Shown in pieces: positions 1 through 8,098 of a DNA stretch of 36,011 nucleotides. A program made the translations under genes and the position numbers. The notes below the pieces were generated by a model, which was given only the letters and a program-made list of their open reading frames with translations, was not told the origin of the DNA and made no database searches. The stretch is from Myxococcales bacterium (lineage in GTDB: Bacteria; Myxococcota; UBA796; SXON01). Where the stretch lies: contig SHYX01000046.1 in assembly GCA_009692585.1 (NCBI GenBank), positions 1 to 36,011 on the forward strand, in the 5' to 3' direction. Every line of letters begins with the position of its first letter. Position 1 is the first letter of the stretch.

Positions 1-1
1 T

Positions 2-227
2 GCTCGGGCGAACCAGGTGCTCTACGCGGGGATCCTCGCCGGGAACGCGGCGTGGCGCTCCGAAGTGGTGCCGAAGGTGCCGAGTTCGAGCGAGGCGGAG
101 CGCGAGGCCCGCGCGTCGCTGCGACTGGCGAAGCGCGGGGCGGCCCGTGACCGGGCTGCTCCGGTCGACGGGCCCGCCCGCCCCACGCGGGGGCGGCGAC
201 GACCAGGGGGTCTACGCGAGCGCGTAG
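2..227 (+). CDS. 3' end of an unidentified gene (5' end outside window)
   Basis: The frame starting at base 2 reads ARANQVLYAGILAGNAAWR and continues through an Ala/Glu/Arg-rich helix to about base 140, with strongly GC-biased third codon positions. This looks like the C-terminal end of a real protein that starts left of the window. The frame then stays open to 595 but becomes Arg/Pro/Gly-rich and no longer looks coding. Other frames have stops at 148-150 and 225-227, so the true end is uncertain; a one-base shift in the G/C runs near 135-200 would end it near 150 or 227. I set the end at 227 as a compromise. The family is not recognised. Confidence 0.3.
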   Translation, partial: LGRTRCSTRGSSPGTRRGAPKWCRRCRVRARRSARPARRCDWRSAGRPVTGLLRSTGPPAPRGGGDDQGVYASA

Positions 228-253
228 GCGCGGTTGGAGGGCGGAGCCGCGCC

Positions 254-616
254 TCAGCCCCGATTCTGCGCCGGCTCACCCGCCGAAGGCCAGCTTTTTC
301 GCGGCGAACGCGCTCGCCGAGCCCGCCTGTGGGGGGCTACAGTGACGGGGTGGGCCTCCCCGCCGAGCCGTTCATGCTGCCTATCCCCCTGCTTGCCGCT
401 GCGGGGCCCCCAGCCGGTGACCGTGTCGACCACCATGTTCGGCTCGCCGGGCACGGCCTCGCCGGGCATCGCATCGAGCGCCCGGCGCTGCGGGAACAGG
501 TGCGCGCCGCCGAGCCGTGCGCTGCCCTCGGCCACGCCAAGGGACGCCACCAGCACGACGAGCGCGAACATCGCGCGGCGTGCGGGGCGCGGTGAGGGGC
601 GAGAGGCCGAGGGCAT
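254..616 (-). CDS. N-terminal part of a small membrane-anchored or secreted protein, possibly frameshifted
   Basis: Read leftwards from ATG 616 (or ATG 571), the product begins with a basic stretch followed by the hydrophobic segment MFALVVLVASLGVAEG, a convincing signal peptide or membrane anchor. It continues to PNMVVDTVTGWGPRSGKQ. The last part resembles the segment after the signal in some exported SGNH/GDSL-type proteins, but no catalytic motif is present, so I do not assign a family. After about position 390 the sequence becomes His/Arg-rich in this frame. The alternative frame reads GIGSMNGSAGRPTPSL and stops at 337, which suggests a shift in a G run near 385-390. The gene is divergent from the operon that starts at 704. 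Confidence 0.35.
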   Translation of the reverse strand: MPSASRPSPRPARRAMFALVVLVASLGVAEGSARLGGAHLFPQRRALDAMPGEAVPGEPNMVVDTVTGWGPRSGKQGDRQHERLGGEAHPVTVAPHRRARRARSPRKSWPSAGEPAQNRG

Positions 617-650
617 CAAGGGTTCGGTTACCACGGGCGCACGCGCGCGC

Positions 651-679
651 TTGCCGGGGGGGGGGGGGGGGTGTACAGT
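651..679 (+). promoter_or_regulatory. possible promoter with poly-G spacer
   Basis: TTGCCG (651-656) and TACAGT (674-679) match the -35 and -10 consensus at 4 of 6 positions each. They are separated by exactly 17 bases, 15 of which are G. Transcription would begin near 686, just before the ATG at 704. The match is modest and rests on pattern alone. If real, changes in tract length would alter the spacing. Confidence 0.35.
656..671 (+). repeat. 16-base poly-G homopolymer
   Basis: Sixteen consecutive G residues lie in the short gap between a minus-strand start (616) and a plus-strand operon. Tracts of this length are prone to slippage during replication and to length errors in sequencing, so the true length may differ. 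Confidence 0.9.
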
Positions 680-703
680 CGCGGTGGTGTCCGAGTGAAC
701 CCG

Positions 704-1786
704 ATGGTGCGCCACCCGCGGATGCGAGCGCTGCTTGCGGCCGGGATGTCCATCGGGGGCTTTGCGGTGGTGGGCTTCGCCATCCTGCGCTTCCTCGATG
801 GCGCGCGCGCGGCGGAGCGGCTGCGCGCCATCTCGCCGGGGTGGATGGCGCTGGCGCTGCTCGCGTGGTGCCTCTCGATCGGGGTGCAAACCCTTCGGCT
901 GCGCGCGCTGGTGCCGGCCTCGCCGCGCCCGCCGCTCACTGGCTTCGCCTTCATCGTGCTCGGCAGCAACGCCATGCACCTCGCGCTGCCGGGGCCGGTG
1001 GCCGAGCTCGGCGCCGCCTGGGCGCTGCGGCAACGCTACGGCGTGCCGATGCCCTCAGCGCTCGCCGCTGCGCTGCTCGCGCGTGTGCTCGCGCTGGCCA
1101 TCTTCGGGCTCGTCACCCTCGCGCTCTGGCCGCTCGTGGCGGATCGCCTCCCCGAGAACGTGGCCATGGCCGTGACGCCTCTGGCCTGCGCCACCGGCCT
1201 GCTCGGATTGGGACTGTTCGTGCTGCTCCTGCGCCCGGTGGCCGTGGCCGGGCTCGCGGCCCGCTTTGCGGACCGGCTCGCCGCCGTGCCGCCGCTCGCC
1301 CGCCACGCCGGCCGGCTCGGCAGTCGCTTGCGCTGGTGGGCGCGGTGCTTTGCCGCGGTGGGCGAGCTGCCGCTCTCGCGCTGGGCGGAAGCTGCGGGGC
1401 TGAGCGTGATGAACCTGCTCGTGCTCACCGGGTCGGCGCTCCTGACGCTGCGCGCGGTGGGCTTCGAGGCGGCGCCGCTCGGCACGTTGTTCATGCAGGC
1501 GCTCACGGCGGTGGCGAGCGTGGCCGGGCTCTTCGTGCCCGGCGGGCTCGGCGCCGTGGAGGTGCTGGTGGTGCTGCTCTTTCCGCTCTACGCGCAGGGC
1601 ACCACGAGTGATGCGGTCTTCGCCGCTCTCGCCCTCCGGAGCGTGCACCTCACCACGCTCCTGCTCGGCATCCCGGCCATGTCCTGGCTCATCGCTACCC
1701 TGCCCGACGATCCGGCCGAGCGGGAGCTGGCGCTCGCGGGCACGCTCGCCGCCGACCTCGACGCGCGCGGGGCCGGAGCCCCATGA
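704..1786 (+). CDS. LPG-synthase TM domain (YbhN/UPF0104-like) integral membrane protein
   Basis: A polytopic membrane protein of 360 residues with about eight hydrophobic segments. It carries the family hallmarks: a LALPGPVAELGAAWALRQRYG segment after the third helix, a run of small-residue helices with LLARVLAL, and the late FVPGGLGAVE motif. This is the lysylphosphatidylglycerol synthase TM fold (PF03706 type) without the C-terminal aminoacyl transferase domain. Such proteins are thought to act as flippases or in lipid or glycan export next to glycosyltransferases. ATG 704 (MVRHPR) is preferred over an in-frame GTG at 671, which lies at the end of the poly-G tract, and GTG 695. The stop overlaps the next start (ATGA at 1783-1786), so the two genes are probably translationally coupled. 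Confidence 0.8.
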   Translation: MVRHPRMRALLAAGMSIGGFAVVGFAILRFLDGARAAERLRAISPGWMALALLAWCLSIGVQTLRLRALVPASPRPPLTGFAFIVLGSNAMHLALPGPVAELGAAWALRQRYGVPMPSALAAALLARVLALAIFGLVTLALWPLVADRLPENVAMAVTPLACATGLLGLGLFVLLLRPVAVAGLAARFADRLAAVPPLARHAGRLGSRLRWWARCFAAVGELPLSRWAEAAGLSVMNLLVLTGSALLTLRAVGFEAAPLGTLFMQALTAVASVAGLFVPGGLGAVEVLVVLLFPLYAQGTTSDAVFAALALRSVHLTTLLLGIPAMSWLIATLPDDPAERELALAGTLAADLDARGAGAP

Positions 1787-3435
1787 CGTTTCCCGACCGG
1801 GCGGGCCTCTCGCGGCTCGGCGCATGGGCGTTGGGCGTGCTCGGCGCGGCCGGCGTGGCCGGACAGATCGCCCGCGCCGGCCGCATCGGCGGCGCCGACG
1901 CACCGCACCTTCTGGGGGTGGATCTGCGCCTCGGGCAGCTCCTCCGCGAGGGGGACCTCGGCCATGCCCTCTCCGCGTGGTGGGCGCTGCTCGCGCCCCA
2001 GCCGCCGTTCGGCGCCGCCCTCGGCACCGCCACCACCGTGCTCGTGGGCAGCTGGCCGCTCTCCGCGGCGCTGTGCATGGGGCTCACCCTGTTGGCCATC
2101 TTCGATGCGCTGCAGCGATTGTCCCTGCGGCTCACGGCAGGGCGGCTCGGCGGCCTGCTCGCGTGGCTCGCGGTCCTGGGCAGCCCCTTCACGTGGAGCA
2201 GTGTGGAGCAGTACTCCCGCGACCTCAGCGTGGCTGCGGCGGTGATGCAGGCGGTGAGCCACGTGGCGGCCGCCGATGCGCTCACGAGGGTGCGCTCCGC
2301 CCTTGCCTTCGGCGCCTGGATGGGGCTCGCGTTCGGCACCAAGTACACGGCGCCGATCTTCCTCGTCGGTCCCTGCCTCGTGGTGGGGGTGGGCCTCCTC
2401 TGGCGGACCGTGCGGAGCGGGGACCGCGCCCGCGCCCAGTGGCTCGGACTCGGCGCCGCCCTCCTCACCTTCGGGGCCACAGCGGGCGTGTGGTACGCCA
2501 CCCACTTCGGCGCCGTGCGTCGCTACCTCTTCACCTCGCTCGATGCCGCCGCGATGCAGGGCAACGCCGCCAGTCTGCGCGATGTGGATTCGCTCGAGGC
2601 GCGCGTGTACTACGTGGCCACGCTCTGGGAGGCGCTGAGCGCCCCCGGCGTGGGGCTCCTTGTTCTGGCCCTTGTGCTCGGCTTCTGGCGGCGTGAGAGC
2701 CGCTTTGGCATGGCCGTGGTGGGGGTGGGGGCGCTGGTGGGGATGGGGGTCCTCGCGCGCACCTCGCAGCAGGTGGATCGCTACCTCTTCCCCAGCTTCG
2801 TGCTCGCCTGCGCCGCGATGGTGCCGCTCGGGCGGGGTTGGCTGCTGCCGCTCGTGGTGGCGGGGGCGATGGTGCCGCGGGCGTGGACCAGCGCACAGCG
2901 CTTCGCGCCGGGCGAGGTGGGGCCGGCGCCGAGCTACGCGCACGGCGTGGAGGCCTTTCGGAGCGCGCACTGGCCGCAGCCCGTGGGGTCCTTCGCCCCC
3001 TCCGACTTTCAGCCCTCCGACTGGCACCTCCGCGAAGCCGTGGCCGCGTTGCGCGAGGTGCAGGGACCCACGGGCACCGTGGGGTACCTGCCCTCGACCG
3101 ACCCGAACTCGCCCACCTTCGGGCACCTCATGCTGCCCGCGGCCAGCCTCGGGTGCCGGTGGGACTGGTCGACGGTGAGCCTCCGCGGCGGCGGCAGCGC
3201 AGGCGAGGTCTTCGTGGGCCCCCTCTTCGACGGCGACTGGCCGCCCCGCGGCTTCCGTGTGCTCATCGCTCTGGAGCGCAACCCGCCCGAGGGCCCCGTG
3301 CAGGCGTGGCTGAAGAGCCACGCGGTCGTCGAGGTGGCGCGCGTGCCCACGCGTGGATCAGGGGCCTTCGTGGTGTACCGGGTAGAGGGCATGACCCATC
3401 CGCCCTCGCCCGAGCGCAACGGCCCTCCGAAGTAG
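1783..3435 (+). CDS. GT-C-like membrane glycosyltransferase
   Basis: A protein of 550 residues with an N-terminal signal-anchor helix, about ten further hydrophobic helices in the first 370 residues, and a soluble C-terminal part of about 170 residues. An acidic first loop (GGADAPHLLGVD) followed by many helices, then a large extracytoplasmic domain, is the layout of GT-C enzymes of the ArnT/PMT type, which transfer sugars from polyprenyl-phosphate donors. The motif-level match is loose, so substrate and donor cannot be named. The gene overlaps the LPG-synthase-like gene by four bases and is followed after four bases by an epimerase fragment, which suggests a sugar or lipid modification operon. 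Confidence 0.6.
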   Translation: MTFPDRAGLSRLGAWALGVLGAAGVAGQIARAGRIGGADAPHLLGVDLRLGQLLREGDLGHALSAWWALLAPQPPFGAALGTATTVLVGSWPLSAALCMGLTLLAIFDALQRLSLRLTAGRLGGLLAWLAVLGSPFTWSSVEQYSRDLSVAAAVMQAVSHVAAADALTRVRSALAFGAWMGLAFGTKYTAPIFLVGPCLVVGVGLLWRTVRSGDRARAQWLGLGAALLTFGATAGVWYATHFGAVRRYLFTSLDAAAMQGNAASLRDVDSLEARVYYVATLWEALSAPGVGLLVLALVLGFWRRESRFGMAVVGVGALVGMGVLARTSQQVDRYLFPSFVLACAAMVPLGRGWLLPLVVAGAMVPRAWTSAQRFAPGEVGPAPSYAHGVEAFRSAHWPQPVGSFAPSDFQPSDWHLREAVAALREVQGPTGTVGYLPSTDPNSPTFGHLMLPAASLGCRWDWSTVSLRGGGSAGEVFVGPLFDGDWPPRGFRVLIALERNPPEGPVQAWLKSHAVVEVARVPTRGSGAFVVYRVEGMTHPPSPERNGPPK

Positions 3436-3439
3436 CGGC

Positions 3440-4015
3440 GTGCGCTACCTCCTTACCGGTGCCACGGGTTTTGTGGGGGCAAACGTCCTCCGGCAGCTCA
3501 TCGCCCGCGGCGATGAGGGGGTGTGCGTGGTGCGCCAGCCGAACCTGTGCACCGAGGGGGTGGCGCGCGAGGTGCGGATCGTCGATCTACTCGACGTGGC
3601 CGGGCTCGCCGAGGCGATGGCGGGGTGTGCGGGGGTCTTCCACGTGGCGGGCGCCTTCCTTCCGGGGCCGGGCGGCTTGGCCATCATGCAGCGCGTACAC
3701 GTGCACGCTACGGAGGCGCTCCTCGAGGCCATGGCACAGGCGCGCGTGCCGCGGATGGTCTACTGCTCCTCGAGCATCACCGTGGGGTACGATCCGCTCG
3801 CGGCGCCGGGCGACGAGGACAGCCCGCTCGATCCCGAGGCCGTGTACGGCTCGCGCGACCGAGGCGAGGCGTCGGGTCGCCGACGTGCTGCTGAGCGCGG
3901 CCACCACGTGCGCCGCGGCGTCCGACACGCCCGCACCGAGGATCGCGGCCGCCGAGCCTCTCCCGATAGCGCACGAGAAAGCCGCCTGATCCCTGGTCGT
4001 ATGACCACCATATGA
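3440..4015 (+). pseudogene. truncated NAD-dependent epimerase/dehydratase (extended SDR)
   Basis: The GTG start gives MRYLLTGATGFVG with the Rossmann TGxxGFxG motif at residues 6-13. It then has the DLLD dinucleotide-binding turn, the FHVAG segment and the MVYCSSSITVG strand carrying the first active-site Ser. Homology continues to DSPLDPEAVYGS near residue 139 (base about 3856), where the YxxxK active site should follow. Instead the frame turns Arg-rich and ends at 4015, so the enzyme lacks its catalytic Tyr/Lys and substrate domain (family usually 300 residues or more). Another frame after 3860 reads RVADVLLSAATTCAAASD and stops at 3989; it may be the tail of a different gene brought in by rearrangement. 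Confidence 0.65.
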
Positions 4016-4289
4016 TCGACCCATGAGCTCTCCGAAGACACTCTCACTTCCAGCAGGATCCCCATATCAAGCACCCAAGACCGCCACATGACCCGGGCCA
4101 ACGCCGGGCTGTCTCGTCCCTCCTCCGCGCGGCGGTCAAGGCGGTTTTGAGATGCGCTGGGGTGGCCGTCCTGGGTCTCGACGGGGGGCGCGGTGGGTGG
4201 GCGGCGTCGAATCGCCTTGTCGGCGTGCCAGGGCCCCACGCTGGACCCCGACTCGCTAGGTCGGATACGTGTCGCGTTGCGGGGGTGGC
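4016..4289. other. non-coding gap after the epimerase fragment
   Basis: No convincing gene. A 22-codon ATG frame at 4023-4091 uses codons unlike its neighbours. The stretch contains an imperfect inverted repeat GGTCG...CGACC at about 3996-4020. The leader of the next operon, with a G-rich ribosome-binding sequence (CGGGGGTGG) just before ATG 4290, lies at the right end. This is also where valine codon preference changes. Confidence 0.4.
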
Positions 4290-6557
4290 ATGGGGCTGAG
4301 GCGGAGGACACTGCTGACCGTGGGTGCGGTCACCGCGTTGGCGGTGGGAGGCACGATCGCGGTGACGGGCTGGAGTCTGTGGCGCGCTGGCATCGACCGC
4401 GAGCGCGAACGGCTCGACGAGGCCGCGGCGGCAGGCGCTTCCGTGCTCGCGATGCAGGCGCACACGCTCGCCGGAAGCACGCGCGAGTATGCCCGCTGGG
4501 ACAACACCTGGGAGTTCGTCCACGGCCAGGGGGAGGGCTACACCACCACGGACCTCGTCCGGGAGAGCTTCACCAACCTCGACGTGGACATGGTCCTGCT
4601 CGGCCACGGCGCCGCACCGGCCTACGCGGTGTTCCTCGACCCCGAACAGGCGGGCACCGCGCTCACTCCGGTGCCCGAGCGACTTGGGGCCGTGCTCCGG
4701 CCACGCCTCGCGCCGGCCAGTCCCGCCGTCGGGCTGGTCGACGTCGACGGTACGCCGTGGTTGTACGTCGTCGAACCGATCACGCTCTCGGACGGCAGCG
4801 GCGGGGATGGACAGTCGATGCTCATCGGCCGTCGGCTCGACGCGGCTCGGCTCTCGCCCATCGCCGAGGTCGTCCGCGGCTCGATCGAGCTCACCGCGGC
4901 GGAGCAACCCCTGGCGGTGGCCGGGGGTGCGTCGGTGAGCGGGCTCGCCTCCATCGATGGGGTGGCCGGGGGCGGTCCCTGGACGCTGCAACTGACGCGT
5001 CCGTCGCTGCGACAGGCGGAGTTCACGCGGAGCCTCGCCCTGCTGGCGCTCGCCGAGGCCGTGGTCGGCCTGGTCGCGATGACTACGATGCTCGTGCTCG
5101 TCGATCGGCTGGTACTGCGCCGGTTGGCCGCCCTGTCCGACCGCACCTCACACATTCGTCGCGACGCGCCGGACGCGCGCCTCCCCGTCGTGGGAGCCGA
5201 CGAATTCGACCAGCTCGCGGGCGAGGTCAACGGCTTGCTTGACGAACTCGCGGCGACCGGCACGCTGCTGCGGCACGACGCGCTCCACGACCCGCTCACC
5301 GGGTTGCCGAATCGTACGCTGCTGCTCGATCGGATCGAGGTGGCGCTCGCGCAGGCCGCGGGTCGCACCGCCCAAACCCTGGCGCTCCTTTTCCTCGACC
5401 TCGACCGGATGAAGCTGGTCAACGACCACCTGGGACACCTTGTCGGTGACGCCTTCATCCGCGAGACCGCGTTGCGCCTGCGTTCGTCGGTGCGCTCCGG
5501 GGATACGGTAGCGCGGCTCGGCGGCGACGAATTCGCCATCCTCCTGGTCGACGTGGGCTCGGCGCCCGCCGCGATCGAGCGCGCCCGGGACATCCTGGCG
5601 GCGATTCGCCAGCCGATCGTCCACGCCGACCAGGAGTACGTCGTCACTGGCAGCGTGGGGATCACCCTGGCTCGCCGTGGTGCCGTGCCGGCCGAACTGC
5701 TCCGCGAGGCCGACGTGGCGATGTACGCCGCGAAGGGTGCGGGACGAGATCAGTGGGCGCTCTACGACGGCGCCATGCACGGGCAGGTCCTGGCGCGCCT
5801 CAGCATCGAGCGTGCGCTTCGTCGAGCGCTCGCCGACGGCGTCGTCGCCGCCTGGTACCAGCCCATCGTCTCCCTGAAAACACGGGAGCTGTTGGGCTTC
5901 GAAGCCCTCGCGCGATGGACCGATCCGGAGATGGGGGAGTTGCCGCCGTCCCGCTTCATCCCCATCGCGGAGGAGACCCAGCTCATCGCCGAACTCGATG
6001 GGTACATCCTTGATCAGGCGCTTACCGCGCTCGCCGGGTGGTCGACGACGCGTGCGGGGCTCTTCGTCACGGTGAATCACTCGGCCCGTCGCTTCGACGC
6101 GGGTGACACGGTCGAAGCGGTCGGCGCCGCCCTCGCCGCGCACGGTCTGGCGTCCGGCGCCCTGGTGCTCGAGGTCACCGAGACCCAGTTTGGCAGAAGC
6201 GAGGGTCGGTGGGCCACGACGCTGGCGAAACTCTCGGCGCTGGGGGTGCGTATCGCGCTCGACGATTTCGGCACCGGCTACTCATCGTTGTCGCGACTCG
6301 GATCATGCTCTGTGAGCATCCTCAAGCTGGATCGCACCTTTGTTCAGGACCTTGCGAACGGCAATGGCGCCGTCGCCCGCGCCATCGTGGAGCTGGCGGC
6401 GGAGCTGGGGATGTCGGTGGTGGCCGAAGGCGTCGAGACGGACGAGGTGGCCGCGCTCCTGGTCCAGATCGGGTGCACCCGCGGCCAGGGCTGGTTGTAC
6501 TCCCGGGCGCTGCCGTTCGAGGAGGCGTCGCGGTGGGTGGTTTCCAGCCCACGATGA
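4290..6557 (+). CDS. membrane CHASE4-GGDEF-EAL bifunctional c-di-GMP enzyme
   Basis: 755 residues. Layout: TM1 at about residues 8-30; a periplasmic sensor with the CHASE4 hallmark REYARWDNTW and FTNLDVDMVLL (about 60-210); TM2 at about 247-268; a HAMP-like linker; GGDEF (about 330-495); EAL (about 515-750). The diguanylate cyclase signature is intact (GGDEF, 411-415), and the RxxD inhibitory site RSGD sits exactly five residues upstream, so product inhibition is expected. The phosphodiesterase half keeps EAL (538-540), VNHS, the Glu of EVTET, DDFGTGYSS (from 658), KLDRTF, AEGVET and QGW, so it too looks competent. ATG 4290 follows a G-rich RBS; an in-frame GTG at 4269 is the alternative. Its stop overlaps the next start (ATGA), tying c-di-GMP turnover to three exported proteins. 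Confidence 0.9.
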   Translation: MGLRRRTLLTVGAVTALAVGGTIAVTGWSLWRAGIDRERERLDEAAAAGASVLAMQAHTLAGSTREYARWDNTWEFVHGQGEGYTTTDLVRESFTNLDVDMVLLGHGAAPAYAVFLDPEQAGTALTPVPERLGAVLRPRLAPASPAVGLVDVDGTPWLYVVEPITLSDGSGGDGQSMLIGRRLDAARLSPIAEVVRGSIELTAAEQPLAVAGGASVSGLASIDGVAGGGPWTLQLTRPSLRQAEFTRSLALLALAEAVVGLVAMTTMLVLVDRLVLRRLAALSDRTSHIRRDAPDARLPVVGADEFDQLAGEVNGLLDELAATGTLLRHDALHDPLTGLPNRTLLLDRIEVALAQAAGRTAQTLALLFLDLDRMKLVNDHLGHLVGDAFIRETALRLRSSVRSGDTVARLGGDEFAILLVDVGSAPAAIERARDILAAIRQPIVHADQEYVVTGSVGITLARRGAVPAELLREADVAMYAAKGAGRDQWALYDGAMHGQVLARLSIERALRRALADGVVAAWYQPIVSLKTRELLGFEALARWTDPEMGELPPSRFIPIAEETQLIAELDGYILDQALTALAGWSTTRAGLFVTVNHSARRFDAGDTVEAVGAALAAHGLASGALVLEVTETQFGRSEGRWATTLAKLSALGVRIALDDFGTGYSSLSRLGSCSVSILKLDRTFVQDLANGNGAVARAIVELAAELGMSVVAEGVETDEVAALLVQIGCTRGQGWLYSRALPFEEASRWVVSSPR

Positions 6558-8098
6558 TGCAACGCGGCACGTCTCTGGTCCTGGTGCTCCTTTCAGGCTG
6601 CGACCGCGTCGTCGAAGCCGAGGCCGCCGCCGAGGCCACCCAGCGCGTGAACGACCGGGCCGCGTTGGTCCGCGCCTCGCTCGACCTGCTGGGGCGCCGT
6701 CCGGACCCGGACACGCTCCGCGATGCCGACGCCAGCACGCTCTCAGCGCTGGTCGCCGCCGCTTCGGACGACCCCGATCTGGGGAGGCGGGCGGCGTGGC
6801 TCTGGAACCAGAGCCTGCACACCGCGGCGTGGCGCGACGATCTGGCGTGGCTCGCCGACAGGCCGATTGCGGACCAACGGGCCATCGCCTGGGAGCCGCT
6901 GGCGGGCATCATGGCCATCGTCAACGAAGATCGGCCGTTCACCGAGGTGCTCACCGCCTCCGAGTGGCCCGCGAACGAACGGCTTGCGGCGCTCTGGGAC
7001 ATCCCCTACACCGGCACCGACGGCGGGTGGGCGTGGACGCGAGTCGAGGACGGCCGACCGTTGGCGGGCATCCTCTCGAGCAGTGCGTTGTGGATGCGGT
7101 ACAGCGCCGACCAGACCAACTTCCATCGTCGTCGCGCGAACATGTTGGCCCGCGTCTTCCTCTGCGCCGATTTCTTCGACCGGGACGTACAGTTCGAGGC
7201 CGACGCCGTGCTGGGCGTCGGCGAGGTCGAGGTCGCGGTGCGCGAGGTCCCCGCCTGCGTGAACTGCCACGCCGCGCTGGACCCGATGGCGGCGTTTCTG
7301 GCCGGTTTCACCGAGCGCTCCGAGCCCACCGAGCTGGAACAGGGGAAGCGGTACAGCCCTTGGGTCGCGGCCTACGGCGCAGCGGTCGCCAACCCGGGCT
7401 ACTTCGGCCACCCCGGCCAGGACCTCACCGATCTCGGCGCGTTCATGGCTGCGGATCCGCGGTTTGCGCGCTGCGTGGTCCGGCGCACCTACGAGGGGCT
7501 GACCCACACGTCTTTCGACGCCGAGCCGGATCGTGACGCCATGGTGCGCGGATTCGTCGACGGCGGCTACCGCTGGGACCAGCTCGCGGCGGCGGTGATC
7601 GGGACCGACGCGTGGGCGGTGCCGGCGCTGAAGCGCCTGCCGTCCGACCAATACCTGCTCGCGACGAATCGCGCGCTCGCCCTCCCCGAAAGCGAGACGG
7701 GGGCGTGGTCGGGGCTCGACGAGCCACTTCTGGATGGGCGGCTCCGCGTCCTCGGTGGCGACCCCGACGACGTCTCGGTGCTGCAGGCGGCCGCGGCCAC
7801 GGCGCCGGCTCAATTGCTGTACCCCTCCTGGGTAGCCGAGCTGGCGGTGCCGGAGGCGGTGACGCTCGACCGCGCGCGGCCCCCGGCCAATCGGGTGTTG
7901 CTGCCGGCCGCGGACGATCCGACCGAAGACGAGGTGCGCGCCCAGCTCGTCACCCTCTTCGCCCGCCTGGACAGCCGGGTGGTGGAGCCCGACGGCGCCG
8001 AGGTCGGGGGCCTTCTGGCGCTCTGGCACGCCGCCGACCAGTCGTGGGAGGAGGTGCTGGTCGCCCTGTTGCGGCACCCCGACGCGAGGCTCTATTGA
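6554..8098 (+). CDS. large lipoprotein with one CxxCH motif (DUF1588/DUF1549-like)
   Basis: The start MMQRGTSLVLVLLSGC is a lipoprotein signal with lipobox LSGC, so the 514-residue product is probably exported and lipidated. CVNCHAALDPMAAF at 235-248 has the CxxCH of c-type haem proteins and the CxxCHxxxDP form typical of DUF1588/DUF1549-type proteins that are encoded beside DUF1501 proteins in Myxococcota and Planctomycetes. The rest is helical and rich in Trp/Asp, with no enzyme motif I can name. Whether haem is attached is not proven by the motif alone. The gene overlaps both neighbours (ATGA at 6554-6557 and TTGA at 8095-8098), placing it firmly in the c-di-GMP/DUF1501 operon. Confidence 0.7.
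   Translation: MMQRGTSLVLVLLSGCDRVVEAEAAAEATQRVNDRAALVRASLDLLGRRPDPDTLRDADASTLSALVAAASDDPDLGRRAAWLWNQSLHTAAWRDDLAWLADRPIADQRAIAWEPLAGIMAIVNEDRPFTEVLTASEWPANERLAALWDIPYTGTDGGWAWTRVEDGRPLAGILSSSALWMRYSADQTNFHRRRANMLARVFLCADFFDRDVQFEADAVLGVGEVEVAVREVPACVNCHAALDPMAAFLAGFTERSEPTELEQGKRYSPWVAAYGAAVANPGYFGHPGQDLTDLGAFMAADPRFARCVVRRTYEGLTHTSFDAEPDRDAMVRGFVDGGYRWDQLAAAVIGTDAWAVPALKRLPSDQYLLATNRALALPESETGAWSGLDEPLLDGRLRVLGGDPDDVSVLQAAAATAPAQLLYPSWVAELAVPEAVTLDRARPPANRVLLPAADDPTEDEVRAQLVTLFARLDSRVVEPDGAEVGGLLALWHAADQSWEEVLVALLRHPDARLY

Noticed and set aside
1588..3321. Long minus-strand open frame opposite the GT-C gene
   Set aside because: Glu/His/Arg/Pro-rich translation typical of the antisense of GC-rich genes; the plus strand has clear membrane-protein features.
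3996..4020. Inverted repeat GGTCG...CGACC as an operator or IS end
   Set aside because: Only five outer bases pair cleanly and no partner copy was found.
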